Part shown: piece by piece, positions 26,252 to 37,038 of the stretch
How positions within the stretch are numbered: position 1 is the stretch's first letter
Layout: every line of letters starts with the position of its first letter
From: Flammeovirgaceae bacterium
GTDB lineage: Bacteria; Bacteroidota; Bacteroidia; Cytophagales; Cyclobacteriaceae
Assembly: GCA_016712035.1 (NCBI GenBank)
Contig: JADJRT010000001.1
Coordinates: 186,001 to 250,000, forward strand
Length of the DNA stretch: 64,000 nt
Reading direction: 5' to 3'
Made by a program: the position numbers and the translations under genes
Notes under the pieces: generated by a model
The model's database searches: none
Told to the model about the DNA's origin: nothing
Seen by the model: the letters and a program-made list of their open reading frames with translations, nothing else

Positions 26252-29200
26252 ATGAAGAAATTCTATACCCCGCTTTGCGCGATGCTCCTGTTTTGGAGTG
26301 TGCAATCCTTAGCCCAGGAACCTAAAAAAGAAGAAAAGGCGGATACCGTAAAAAAAGAAAAACCAAAAAAGAAAAAGGATCTTCCATTAGAAGCAGCCCG
26401 AACCATACCCATTAAAACCAACGAGGGCACCTGGATGTCGTTAGATGTAAGTCCCGATGGCAAAACAATCGTGTTTGATTTTTTAGGCGACATTTTTACT
26501 ATGCCGATCTCGGGTGGGAAGCCCGTAGCCTTTACAAAAGGAATGGCCTTTGATTCAAATCCCCGCTTCAGTCCGGATGGCACCAAAATCTCTTTTATCT
26601 CTGATCGCTCGGGTGGTGAAAATATCTGGTGGTTTAGCGTGGACAATAAAGATTCGCTTCAGGTAACAAAAGGAAATACCGATCATTATCAGTCAGCCGA
26701 ATGGACACCGGATGGCAACTACCTGGTAGGCTCGCGCGGAACCCGCAATTTTAAGTTATGGATGTTTCACCGCGAAGGCGGATCGGGAGCACAGTTAATT
26801 AACAAACCCGACAACTTAAAAACCGTTGAGCCCTCCTTTGGATCGGATGGTCGCTACATCTGGTTTTCCCAGCGCATCGGTGCCTGGAATTACAATGCAC
26901 AACTTCCTCAATATCAATTAGCGATCTACGATCGTGAAACGGGTGAGACCGAAGTGGAGACTGCGCGCTATGGCTCGGCCTTTTCGCCAACGTTATCGCC
27001 CGATGGAAAATGGTTGGTGTATGGCTCCCGCTATAACGATCAAACCGGATTGTTAATTCGTGATTTGTCTAGCGGTGACGAGAAGTGGCTGGCGTATCCG
27101 GTTCAGCGGGATGAGCAAGAATCGATCGCGCCATTAGGCGTTTTACCTGCCATGTCGTTTACGCCCGACAGTAAAAATGTAGTTGCCTCGTATGGTGGTA
27201 AATTTTATAGCATCCCGGTTACCGGTGGCAACGCTGCAAACATTCCATTCCAAATGGAAACAGATTTTCAATTAGGGCCACTCGTTGATTTCAAGTATCC
27301 GATCAAAGACGATAAAGAAATGATCGTTACGCAAATTCGCGATGGGGTTGTTTCTCCGAATGGAAAGCAATTAGCCTTTACCGCTTTGAATCGGTTGTAT
27401 CTCATGGACTTACCCTCTGGTACACCAAAAAGAATCACGACCAATAACTTTACAGAAGCCCAACCAGCCTGGAGCACGGATGGATCGCAACTGGCTTGGG
27501 TAACGTGGGAAGGTACCGGTGGACATATCTATAAAATAAATTATAAAGCAAAGGCACCCAAGGCTACACGACTAACAACCACTCCGGCACTTTACAGCGA
27601 ACCGGTGTGGAGTCAGAACAACCGGATTGTTTTTATGCGCGGCACTGCCTTTAACTTCAAAGAAGACGAAGGGCCTTCCACCTTTGCAAGTCAGAAAGAC
27701 ATTGCCTGGATTGGCAGCGAAGGCGGTGCTGTTACATTAATAGACAAATCAAATCGAAGAAGCAATCCGCATTTCACCAAAGCGGGTGATCGCATTTATT
27801 TGTATAGCGGTCAAAAAGGATTGGTGTCTATCCGCTGGGATGGCACCGATGAAAAAGAACATTTGAAAATAACGGGCATCACTACCTACGGATCTGAACT
27901 AGGTGAAAATGTAAATCATTGCATGATGGTTGAGTCCGCAACCGAACCACAGAAGACACCCTCTAATGCTGCACTGGTCCTAATGGCACCCGAAGGCGAT
28001 CAAGCCTTGGCAAAGATTAATAACGAACTCTATGTTGTTACTGTACCGGTTACCGGTGGCGAAGTACCAAAAATCTCTGTGGCTGAAGCAGATAAAGCTC
28101 AGTTTCCTGCCCGTAAGCTTACGAAGCTCGGTGGCGAATTTCCAACGTGGAGCAGCAATGCGAAAACTGTTTACTTCTCGTTGGGCAATGCTTTTTTTAC
28201 TTATAACATCGATTCTGCTAAAACAAAAGAAGATGAATTGAAGAAGAAAAAAGCAGCCGAAGAGAAAGCCAAAGAAGAGAAGACTAAGCAAGATGAAAAG
28301 AAAAAGGATGATGAAAATGGTGGAGAGAAAAGGATGATAAGAAAAAGGACGAAGGCTATAAACCAGGCGAAGTAAGAATTAAAGTCAACGTGCAGAAGGA
28401 TATTCCTACTGGGAAAATGCTCTTACAAAATGCGCGTATTATTACCATGAAAGGTGAAGAGGTGATTGAACGGGGAGATGTGTTAATTGAAAATGCGCGT
28501 ATCAAACAAGTGGGCTCTTCCGGATCGATTGCCGTAGATGGCTCCGTTCAAAAAATGGATTTAAGTGGCAAGACTATCGTTCCTGGTTTTGTTGATACAC
28601 ACGCCCATGTGTGGCCCGCCTGGGGAATTCACAAAACACAAGTATGGGTTTACGCTGCTAACTTAGCCTATGGTGTAACTACCACGCGCGATCCGCAAAC
28701 GGCAACTACGGATGTGCTTACGTATAGCGATATGGTGGAAACCGGAGAAATTATTGGCCCAAGAATTTATTCAACCGGTCCGGGTGTTGGCTTCTGGGCA
28801 TACAATCTGAAAGATGCCGATCAGGCCAAAGATATTTTGAAGCAATACTCAGAATATTATAATACGAAGACGATCAAAATGTATCTCACCGGAAACCGCC
28901 AACATAGGCAATGGATAATACAGGCTGCAAAAGAACAGCAACTGATGCCCACTACCGAAGGTGGTTTAGATTTTAAGCTTAACATGACTAATCTTATTGA
29001 TGGGTATCCCGGTCATGAACATTCATTTCCGATCTATCCTTTGTATAAAGATTTTACTACAGCTGTGGCCGGTTCCGGTATGACCTACACCCCAACGTTG
29101 CTGGTTTCTTATGGGGGGCCGTGGGCGGAGAACTTTTATTACGAAACAGAAAATGTAAATGGAGATCCTAAACTAAATCACTTTTTTGCAAAATCGGAAC

Positions 29201-29667
29201 TGGATCAAAAATCGCGTAGACGGCCAGCCTGGTTTATGAAAGAAGAACATGTGTTTGACGATCATGCACGGTTCGTAAATGATTTAATAAAAGCGGGCGG
29301 CAATGCCGGGGTGGGATCACACGGTCAACTGCAGGGACTTGGCTATCATTGGGAGTTATGGAGCATTGCATCGGGTGGGATGAGTGCTCACGATGCACTT
29401 AAAGTTGCCACCATTCAAGGGGCTAAAGCAATTGGTTTAGATGGCGATTTAGGAAGTATTGAAGCCGGCAAACTGGCTGACTTAATAATTCTGGATCAGA
29501 ATCCATTAACCAACATCCGCAATACAAATACTGTAAATAAGGTGATGAAAAATGGAAGACTTTATGATGGCAACACGCTTGATCAAGTGTATCCGGAAGC
29601 TAAGAAAGCGCCTTCCTTTGGAATCGAGCAAATAAGTCCAAAAGCAGATTTGCCTGGTATAAAATAA
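26252..29667 (+). CDS. Periplasmic PD40 propeller/amidohydrolase, frameshifted
   Basis: A signal peptide (MKKFYTPLCAMLLFWSVQSLAQ) and a Lys/Glu-rich linker lead a TolB-like beta-propeller (repeats of the type SPDGKTIVFDFLGD, SPDGTKISFISDRSG, TPDGNYLVGSRG) of about 630 residues. After a second K/E/D-rich linker comes a metal-dependent amidohydrolase domain of about 400 residues with VDTHAHVW near its start, GHEHSFPIYP and GSHGQ, typical metal ligands. Such proteins are widespread in Bacteroidota and probably hydrolyse cyclic or acylated peptides; substrate unknown. One A is missing in the run 28328-28331; repair reads GEKKDDKKKDEGYKPGE. Fragments are 26252-28375 and 28390-29667 (about 1138 residues in total). 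It lies 30 bases after the sigma/membrane-protein pair. Confidence 0.88.
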
Positions 29668-29681
29668 TTTAATCCATATGT

Positions 29682-29716
29682 AAGAGGTTCAGGATCGTTT
29701 TGATTCTGACCCTCTT
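29682..29716 (+). terminator. Terminator after the amidohydrolase gene
   Basis: AAGAGGTTCAGGATC pairs with GATTCTGACCCTCTT (15 bp with two G-T type mismatches), followed by CTTTTTC. It starts 14 bases after the stop codon. Confidence 0.8.
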
Positions 29717-29805
29717 CTTTTTCTGCAGTTTCGACCGTCATCCGCTCCATTTTTCCACTAGCGTAATTTTAATCTTAGCAAGTTTCTTTTCACTAATTTC
29801 GGGTA

Positions 29806-30312
29806 GTGAAAAAAGACCTTAGCGCTATTCTTCTAAGTTTACTCCTACTTCAGGCGGCAGGATGTTACGTCTTTTTCTTTACCCGCCTGATGGCCATCCG
29901 CATGGAAATGCGAGAGCAATTAAAATTTTTACCCGATCACGAGCTTACAGTGCTCACCTTAACAACCGAAGAATTTAAAAAAGCGAAAGTCAATCATCAT
30001 GAGGTGAAGGTAAATGGCCACATGTACGATATAGCCAGGATTGTTACAAAGACTAATCAGGTTTTAGTTTACGCCAAGCAAGATGAAGCGGAAGACAATC
30101 TACTTTCATTTTTGGATGAAATTGTAAAACGATCTACCCATGATAAAAAACCGGTGCCTTCACAATTATTGCAATGGTTAACGCTCGTGTTTGTTTCTCC
30201 TGAAAACTGTTTACCTCAAAATAAGTCAATCGAAATCAATCATGCATCTCATTATGTTGCCTTAGCAAGTTCTCACATTCCGATAATCGAATCTCCTCCA
30301 CCCCAACAATAG
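29806..30312 (+). CDS. Hypothetical exported or membrane-anchored protein upstream of TonB receptor
   Basis: A 168-residue frame starts with GTG and an N-terminal hydrophobic helix (LSAILLSLLLLQAAGCYVFFF), with a cysteine where a lipobox could be (AAGC). The rest is soluble, contains HELTVLTLTTEEFKKAKV and several histidines (VNHHEVKVNGHMY, INHASHYV) and ends in a proline-rich tail IPIIESPPPQQ. Small secreted proteins of this size just upstream of TonB receptors in Bacteroidota are common; I recognise the position, not the family. The histidines might bind metal, but that is inference. Confidence 0.6.
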   Translation: MKKDLSAILLSLLLLQAAGCYVFFFTRLMAIRMEMREQLKFLPDHELTVLTLTTEEFKKAKVNHHEVKVNGHMYDIARIVTKTNQVLVYAKQDEAEDNLLSFLDEIVKRSTHDKKPVPSQLLQWLTLVFVSPENCLPQNKSIEINHASHYVALASSHIPIIESPPPQQ

Positions 30313-30417
30313 TTTCATCTAACAAGTATTGCAACATCCCGTCAAGGCAATCTTATGATATGTCTATGTGGGTGTCTTCTGCAAGAAGAAATTTATTTAA
30401 TCTTTTCTGAAAATCAG

Positions 30418-32648
30418 ATGAAATCACTTTATATACTATTTACGGTGTGTATACTGTCTGCTCCTATGTATGCACAGGATAAAACAGATACCATCCGAAC
30501 TTCCTTTCTGGAGGAAGTGGTAATTTCCGCTAATAAAATTCCAGAACAAAGAAGATTGGTTGCTCAGCAAATCAATGTAATTACGTCAACCACTATTCAA
30601 AACTTGAATGCACAAACGTCCGCAGATCTTATACAAAACACAGGGCAAGTGGCTATGCAACGAAGTCAGCAAGGCGGTGGAAGCCCCATGATTCGGGGAT
30701 TTGAAGCCAGCCGCGTGCTGATGATGATTGATGGTGTGCGCATGAACAACGCAATCTATCGATCGGGTCATTTGCAAAACATCATTACCCTGGATAATAA
30801 TATTCTTGAGCGCGCGGAAGTTTTATTCGGCCCTTCCTCCACGGTTTATGGAAGTGATGCCTTAGGGGGCGTTGTCCATTTTATGACTCGCAATCCTGAA
30901 CTCGCTAAAGAAAACAAGTTGAATTTTTCCGGAAATGCTTTTGGTAGATTTGGAAGCGCCAATAATGAGAAAACCGGTCATGTCGATTTTAACATGGGCG
31001 GCAACCGTTTTGGATCACTCACCTCATTTACCTATACCGATTTTGATAATTTGCGCATGGGCGAAAAAATTAACAAATCGCTGGGTGAAGAATATTGGGT
31101 AAGGGATCAATACGCTGAACGTGCCGCTGATAATTCCGGAGATATTCTGGTAGCAAATGCTGATCCGTACGTTCAAAAATTTAGTGGCTATCAGCAATAC
31201 GACCTCTTTCAAAAATTCTATTTCAAGCAAAGCGACCGCGTACAACATGTTTTGAATTTTCAATACTCCACTTCGAGCAATATCCCGCGCTATGATCGCC
31301 TCACCGATCCGCAAGGAAGTGGTTTGCGATCAGCCCAATGGTATTACGGACCTCAAGAGCGATTGCTCGCCTCTTATCAATTTAAACTAAGTGAGTTGGG
31401 AAAAATGGCCGATGCCCTTACCGTAACAGCCAGTTATCAGGATGTTGAGGAAAGCAGACATGATCGTAGATTCAACAACAATAACCTAAACCATAGAACC
31501 GAGAAAATAAAAGTGGGTGGATTAACCATTGATCTTCAAAAGAAAATAAAATCAAATAACATCCGATACGGGTTCGATTCTCAATTTAATAATCTGGAGT
31601 CTACAGCTTATCGCGAAAACATTACGAATGGTGCCATCAGTACATTGGATACCCGCTATCCGGATGGCGACAACATTGAAAAATTATTGGGCCGCGTATG
31701 CAACACATGCGTTACCCTTCAATAACAAATGGACATTGAATGATGGAGTTCGAATAGGTGGAAGTTATTTGCATAGCACTTTCGTAGATAAATCTTTTTT
31801 CCCGTTTCCCTATGATGATATCACGCAGAAAAATACCTACGCCAGCGGCAATCTCGGAATTATCTATACGCCAACCTCCTGGAAAATTTCGATAATGGCT
31901 AGTTCCGGGTTTCGGGTTCCTAATATTGACGATGCCGCCAAAGTCTTTGAGTCAGTGCAAGGATCCGCGACCACCACCGGAACATTGGTTGTACCAAATC
32001 CAGATCTTAACCCTGAACAAACAATTAATGGAGATTTAAGCATAACCAAATTTTTTCGGATCTAAAGCCCGCCTGGAAGGGGTGCTTTTTGCCACTGATT
32101 TTTTCGATGCTATTGTCGTGCAGCCCTCTACACTGAATGGACAATCCACCGTTATCTACAATGGGTTTCCGGCCAATGTAGTAAGTAGTCAAAATGCAGG
32201 CAAGGCATATATCTATGGATTTAGTATTGCCGGTCAGGTTGAAATCATCTCCCAGCTGAATCTTACCGGCTCTTATAATTACACCTATGGTCGAGTAAAA
32301 CAAGATGGTGGTTCGGAGACTCCGCTCGATCACATCGCGCCCGCGTTTGGAAGAGTGGGTATCAACTATACCTATACTCGTTTTTATGCAGAACTATTTT
32401 CAAACTTCAGCGCGTGGAAACGTTTGGAAGATTATAGCAGTAGTGGCGAGGACAATCTGCAATATGCAACCCCCGAAGGAATGCCTTCCTGGTACACAAT
32501 TAATTTACGAGCCAGTTATACATTGAGTAAGATGTTTACTTTGCAAGCAGGAGTTGATAATATTGCCGACTTGCAATACCGGCAATTTGCATCGGGCATT
32601 AATTCATCGGGACGTAATATTTTTGGAACATTAAGAGTGAAATTTTAA
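30418..32648 (+). CDS. TonB-dependent outer-membrane receptor, two frameshifts
   Basis: A signal peptide (MKSLYILFTVCILSAPMYAQ) is followed by a TonB-box region (EEVVISANKIPEQRR), a plug domain (SADLIQNTGQVAMQRSQ, GSPMIRGFEASRVLMMIDGVRMN, VLFGPSSTVYGSDALGGVVHF) and a beta-barrel ending in the aromatic NIFGTLRVKF. This is the classic siderophore/heme/cobalamin receptor layout, about 742 residues, without the carboxypeptidase-like N-domain of SusC. One extra A in 31679-31683 (repair: DNIENYWAAYATHAL) and one extra T in 32051-32056 (repair: ITKFFGSKARLEG) split it into 30355-31725, 31628-32065 and 32082-32648. The start at 30418 is chosen because the signal peptide begins there. The PepSY gene downstream suggests iron or heme uptake; substrate unknown. 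Confidence 0.9.
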
Positions 32649-32692
32649 ATAGGCTTTAGAGACCCTACTTACACATTATAAAAACTTGATTC

Positions 32693-33232
32693 ATGCCATT
32701 AAAGAGATTAGTTCATAGACTTCGACAGTATCGCAGCATCCATAAATGGATTGGGATTAGCATTGTTCTGTTTATGTTTATTACCAGCACAACGGGCGTG
32801 TTTCTCGGCTGGAAAAAAAATGTTGAACTCCTTCAGCCGGCTACCCAAAAAGGCTCGAGTCTACTACTCACCGAATGGAAAGGCTTCGATCAAATAGCCC
32901 AGTCGGCACAACAGGCCGTTGATTCCGTTACCGGAAAAAAAATAGAAATAGACCGCATGGATGTTCGGCCGGATAAAGGAATTATTAAAATTACTTTTAA
33001 AGAAGGCTACTGGGAAGCCCAGGTAGATGGTGCCTCGGGTAAAGTTCTTTCCGTTGCGCAACGCCATGCCGATTGGATTGAACATATTCATGATGGATCT
33101 ATTATCAGCGAACCGTTTAAGATCATATATACCAACTACATTGGTTTGGGATTACTCTTTCTTTCCATCACAGGGTTTTGGCTTTGGTATGGGCCGCGAA
33201 TAATCCGAAAATTAAAACACCAAAGTGAGTAA
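32693..33232 (+). CDS. PepSY-associated two-helix membrane protein
   Basis: The 179-residue protein starts with a basic segment and RSIHKWIGISIVLFMFITSTTGVFLGW (helix 1), has a PepSY-like periplasmic domain of about 100 residues (EIDRMDVRPDKGIIKITFK, VDGASGKVLSV) and a second helix near residue 150 (YIGLGLLFLSITGFWLWY). HADWIEHIHDG before helix 2 is characteristic. Proteins of this type lie next to TonB receptors and are linked to reduction or release of metal from siderophore or heme. It begins 45 bases after the receptor stop and is probably co-transcribed. Confidence 0.8.
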   Translation: MPLKRLVHRLRQYRSIHKWIGISIVLFMFITSTTGVFLGWKKNVELLQPATQKGSSLLLTEWKGFDQIAQSAQQAVDSVTGKKIEIDRMDVRPDKGIIKITFKEGYWEAQVDGASGKVLSVAQRHADWIEHIHDGSIISEPFKIIYTNYIGLGLLFLSITGFWLWYGPRIIRKLKHQSE

Positions 33233-33305
33233 CCGGATTGATCTGTTTTCATCAATACTTCTATAAAATTGTCTACCTTGAATGGCTATCATATAAAAAG
33301 AGGCC

Positions 33306-34540
33306 ATGAAAAAATTCTTCCTGCTACTATTCTTATTTTCTGGCTATTGGGCCTCAGCTCAAACCACCGATGATTACACCCGCTACGAACTGCTTGACCC
33401 AGCCACTAATAGTTTTAAAATATTGTATGAAGTGTCGGCCACAACACCCGGAGCTACATGGTTTCATAACACGTTAAGGAAAGGGAGCGAACACAAAGTA
33501 GATCGCGTTATTGACATGGCTTCCGGCAAACCTTTGGTGTGGTCAATTGTTAATGGAGAAGAAGCTCGTAAAAATGGGTTGGCATCAGCCGATAAAGACA
33601 CCGAGTATCTGCAAATAAAACTGCAACACGCAGTGGCGAAAAATTCAGAGTATCGCTTGCTCATCGACAAGACTTATGCAGATCTCAAAAGTTACTTTAC
33701 CGAAGGCGACAAAATTGTTTTTGATCGCTCACTGGGTATTAAAAGAAATTCGGTGGTGTTGCCAAAAGGGTACGAATTAACTGCTTGTAATTATCCCGCT
33801 CAAATCATGCTGGAATCAGATGGCCGATTGAAAATCAGTTTGTCAATCGTGGCCCTGATGCGGTCCCGCTTCACATAGAAGGCAGAAAATTGGCGCGACC
33901 GGTTGTAATTCCTACGATTGAAAAAGCAGAGAATCTACCTCCCGGCCAAGGACGTGATAAATCTAAAGTGCGTATGGGTTTTAACTTTCCTGAAAGGGCT
34001 TTCCAAACCCGCGAGATCGTCTATTTTCTTCAGCAGCCGGAAACCCATTCGTTCCGGTTGTATCACGATTACACCGAAACCGAACCGGGCATCAAGAACT
34101 ATGTTAACGTTGTGCGGGCTGGCAGCAAAGCCTCTAATCCATCCGCTCTCAATCTGGATACCGGGCAACCCTTGAAAGTAGAAACGCTCGTTGGCAATGC
34201 GATCAAAGAAAAGGGAATCGATATCGGTTCTGATTTTTCGCTAACAGCCGAAGCCATTGTCATTTGGTTTGATCCGGTTAAGCAAGGCTCAACAACGCGG
34301 ATTCGCATTGAAGAAACCTACACCGATCCGAATCGATACCTAACTGTAAATAACGAATTGATTTGGGATCGTGCCTTTGGCCGGGTACACAATACGTTGG
34401 TGTTGCCTGATGGGTGGTGGTTGACAGCCAATGCAATTCCAGCAACCGTTTTCTTAAATGAAGATGGGCTGGTGAGTTTATACTATGTAAATGACGCTCC
34501 GGGCGATATTGATGTGTTTGTAAAAGCGTTAAAGAAATAA
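33306..34540 (+). CDS. Secreted protein of unknown family with two tandem homologous domains, frameshifted
   Basis: A signal peptide (MKKFFLLLFLFSGYWASAQ) leads about 411 residues. The two halves are copies of one domain of roughly 165 residues. NSFKILYEVSATTPGATWF in copy 1 aligns with HSFRLYHDYTETEPGIKNY in copy 2; then KGSE with AGSK, GKPL with GQPL, YRLLIDKTYADLKSYF with TRIRIEETYTDPNRYL, FDRSLGIKRNSVVLP with WDRAFGRVHNTLVLP, and LTACNYPAQIMLESDGRL with LTANAIPATVFLNEDGLV. One missing T at 33839-33841 breaks the frame between the copies; repair reads LKISFVNRGPDAVPLHIEG. Fragments are 33306-33878 and 33890-34540. I do not recognise the family. It follows the TonB/PepSY genes and could be co-expressed. 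Confidence 0.7.
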
Positions 34541-34552
34541 CGCAATTTAGAA

Positions 34553-35809
34553 TTGTCTGGTCATTCAAAACTTAAAATACAAGCGAACCAATCTGTTTAC
34601 GACCTGATTGTAATTGGTGGCGGAGCAGCCGGGTTCTTCGGAGCCATTAATCTGGCTGAGCAAAAACCCGGATCTCACATACTTATTCTGGAAAAATCAA
34701 CTAAACTCCTGACTAAAGTTAAAGTATCCGGTGGCGGACGATGCAATGTAACGCATCAATGCATAAGCCCTGCTGAGTTGTCGCAACATTATCCACGTGG
34801 TCAAAAACAACTTAAAAGTGTTTTTCATCGGTTTCAGGCAACCGATACGGTAACGTGGTTTAAAAAACATGGGGTTGAAATCAAAACAGAAGCGGATGGT
34901 CGCATGTTTCCAACAACCAACAATTCGCAAACTATCATTGATTGTTTTTTAGAATTAGCAAAGAAATATAATATCGAAATAAAGCTCAGCTCGGAAGTAG
35001 AACGAATTGAAAAAGCCGCTAACAATTTTATTGTTTTTACAAAGGAAGAGTATCAAACAAAAAATATTTTAGTGGCTACCGGTGGCTATAATAAGCCCGA
35101 GAACTATGAGTGGTTAAAAAACCTGGGCCATGAAATTATAAATCCGATTCCCTCATTGTTTACTTTTAACAATCCCGAAAAACAATTTGCCGGTCTGATG
35201 GGAGTAGCGGTACAGCAGGCAGAAGTGCGCATTGCCGGCACGAAATTTTCGCAGCAAGGTGCCGTGCTCATTACTCATTGGGGATTAAGTGGACCGGCTG
35301 TAATTAAACTCTCTGCGTGGGCTGCCGTCTATCTTCATCAAAATAATTACACATTCACCGCACTTGTTAACTGGACAGGCAAGCCCGAAATAGAGGTGCG
35401 TAAACACCTGACGAAACTAAAACAAGAAAACAGTAAGAAGACGATCATTACTTCATCTCAGTTTACTCTCCCCAAAAGACTATGGGAGGCGCTTTGCATA
35501 CAAGCCGGGGTTGATGAAGAAAAAATCTGGGCTGAGATTCCGAACAAGACCATTAATAAATTGATTGAGTTATTGTATGCCTGTCCATTCGCCATTAAAG
35601 GAAAAACAACTTTTAAAGAAGAATTTGTGACCTGTGGTGGTGTGTCGCTAGCCGATGTTGATCTATCAACGATGCAGAGTAAGAAAGTCCCCGGACTGTA
35701 TTTTGCAGGCGAAGCGCTGGATGTAGATGGAGAAACCGGAGGCTTTAATTTTCAATCTGCCTGGTCAACTGCATGGGTGGCTGCTAGTCATCTGGTTCTT
35801 GAGCCATAA
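34553..35809 (+). CDS. HI0933-type flavoprotein (NAD(P)/FAD-dependent oxidoreductase)
   Basis: The protein has an FAD-binding GxGxxG motif at residues 19-30 (YDLIVIGGGAAGFFGAIN), KVSGGGRCNVTHQ and the C-terminal LYFAGEALDVDGETGGFNFQSAW, which together define the HI0933/YhiN/BaiN family. Length about 418 residues is normal. The preceding in-frame codon run starts at the stop of the previous gene (34538-34540) and holds no ATG, so the likely start is TTG at 34553; an indel that hides an ATG is the alternative. The biochemical role is not settled (reduction of unsaturated substrates in some members). It begins 12 bases after the tandem-domain gene. Confidence 0.88.
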   Translation: MSGHSKLKIQANQSVYDLIVIGGGAAGFFGAINLAEQKPGSHILILEKSTKLLTKVKVSGGGRCNVTHQCISPAELSQHYPRGQKQLKSVFHRFQATDTVTWFKKHGVEIKTEADGRMFPTTNNSQTIIDCFLELAKKYNIEIKLSSEVERIEKAANNFIVFTKEEYQTKNILVATGGYNKPENYEWLKNLGHEIINPIPSLFTFNNPEKQFAGLMGVAVQQAEVRIAGTKFSQQGAVLITHWGLSGPAVIKLSAWAAVYLHQNNYTFTALVNWTGKPEIEVRKHLTKLKQENSKKTIITSSQFTLPKRLWEALCIQAGVDEEKIWAEIPNKTINKLIELLYACPFAIKGKTTFKEEFVTCGGVSLADVDLSTMQSKKVPGLYFAGEALDVDGETGGFNFQSAWSTAWVAASHLVLEP

Positions 35810-35908
35810 GGATTTTTTATAGATTTGTTATGTGAAACATAAGCTACAGTAGGTTTATTCCCTTGTTGACTACAAGTAATGTGAACAAGTTCATTATCCT
35901 AAAAAATT

Positions 35909-36271
35909 ATGAAAGCATTTCTTTCACTGACTGCCATACTTGAAGGAATCACCGGACTGGCGCTGATTCTTGTTCCCACGTTTATAGTTCCGCTTTTACT
36001 TTCAACTCCGCTGGAAGAAACGGGAGGAATAATCGCTGCCCGCATAGCCGGAATTGCCATTGCTTCTTTAGCGCTCGCCTGCTGGTTTTCCAAAAACAAT
36101 AAAAATAATTCCGGAATTGTGAAGTCATTGTTGTTTTACAACTTTGCCATTATTGCTATTTTCATTTATGCGGTAATGATCTACGAATTGACAAGTCAGT
36201 TTTTGGGGTTAGTTGTGGTTGCCCATATAGGATTAGGTTTTTGGGGAGTTATCTTGTTGAAGAAGAAATAA
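35909..36271 (+). CDS. Small four-helix membrane protein, unknown function
   Basis: The 120-residue protein contains about four hydrophobic segments (LEGITGLALILVPTFIVPLLL, IAARIAGIAIASLALACWF, SLLFYNFAIIAIFIYAVMIY, LVVVAHIGLGFWGVILL) linked by short charged loops (FSKNNKNNSG). It ends LKKK. I do not recognise a named family; the glycine at the helix 1 turn and the small size suggest a DoxX-like or DUF-type membrane protein. A gap of 13 bases separates it from the DUF4256 gene, so they may be co-transcribed. Confidence 0.6.
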   Translation: MKAFLSLTAILEGITGLALILVPTFIVPLLLSTPLEETGGIIAARIAGIAIASLALACWFSKNNKNNSGIVKSLLFYNFAIIAIFIYAVMIYELTSQFLGLVVVAHIGLGFWGVILLKKK

Positions 36272-36284
36272 ACCACGAAAATCC

Positions 36285-36878
36285 ATGAGTAAATCCAGCG
36301 GCATTAAAAACAAATTGTCATCAAAAAAACTTATCCCTGCAGGAAAGCAGGAAGCGCTTCTCCACATATTGAAAACGCGGTTCGAAAAAAACATGAATCG
36401 TCATAAAGGATTTGACTGGACAAATGTGCAAACAAAACTGCGAGCTGACGCTGGGAAACTAGGATCGCTCAATGAAATGGAACAAACGGGTGGCGAACCG
36501 GATGTTGTTGGCTATGATAAAAAATCGGATGAATATATTTTTTATGATTGTTCACCGGAAAGCCCAAGTGGTCGCAGAAGTTTTTGTTATGATCCTGAAG
36601 CGCTGGAGGCGAGGAAAGAAAACAAACCAAAAAACAGTGCAGTGGGTATGGCTGCAGTCATGGGTATTGAACTATTATCAGAAGAACAATATCGGGAGCT
36701 ACAGAAACTTGGAAAGTTTGATGCTAAAACTTCCAGTTGGATACAAACACCGGCAGAGATTAGAGAATTGGGCGGTGCCATCTTTGGTGATTTCCGGTAT
36801 GGAAATGTATTTATTTATCACAACGGTGCCGAATCTTACTATGCTGCCCGAGGCTTCCGCGGTTCACTGAGGGTGTAA
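36285..36878 (+). CDS. DUF4256 family protein
   Basis: The 197-residue cytoplasmic protein matches DUF4256 by its motifs MEQTGGEPDVVGYD, FYDCSPESPSGRRSFCYD and the C-terminal RELGGAIFGDFRYGNVF followed by YHNGAESYYAARGFRG. Function of the family is unknown; the conserved FYDCSPESP/R-R-C pattern suggests a catalytic or nucleotide-binding site, which is inference. Length is normal, and I see no sign of an indel. Confidence 0.85.
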   Translation: MSKSSGIKNKLSSKKLIPAGKQEALLHILKTRFEKNMNRHKGFDWTNVQTKLRADAGKLGSLNEMEQTGGEPDVVGYDKKSDEYIFYDCSPESPSGRRSFCYDPEALEARKENKPKNSAVGMAAVMGIELLSEEQYRELQKLGKFDAKTSSWIQTPAEIRELGGAIFGDFRYGNVFIYHNGAESYYAARGFRGSLRV

Positions 36879-37038
36879 CTATTTTGATAATTGCTTCTTT
36901 AAGGTTCGTCTAGGTAAGGAAAATTTCGATTTACCATAGAACTTCCAGTTGTCTATAAGCCATGGTAGTTCCTTCTTAGATAAGATTGAAACAACATGCT
37001 CTGAGAACCGTTAAAGGTTTTATCCCAACTGTTTAGCC

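Noticed and set aside
22401..29667. Horizontally acquired island
   Set aside because: No tRNA end, integrase, transposase or change in gene style was seen; permeases, ECF sigma factors and propeller-amidohydrolases are ordinary content of Bacteroidota chromosomes.
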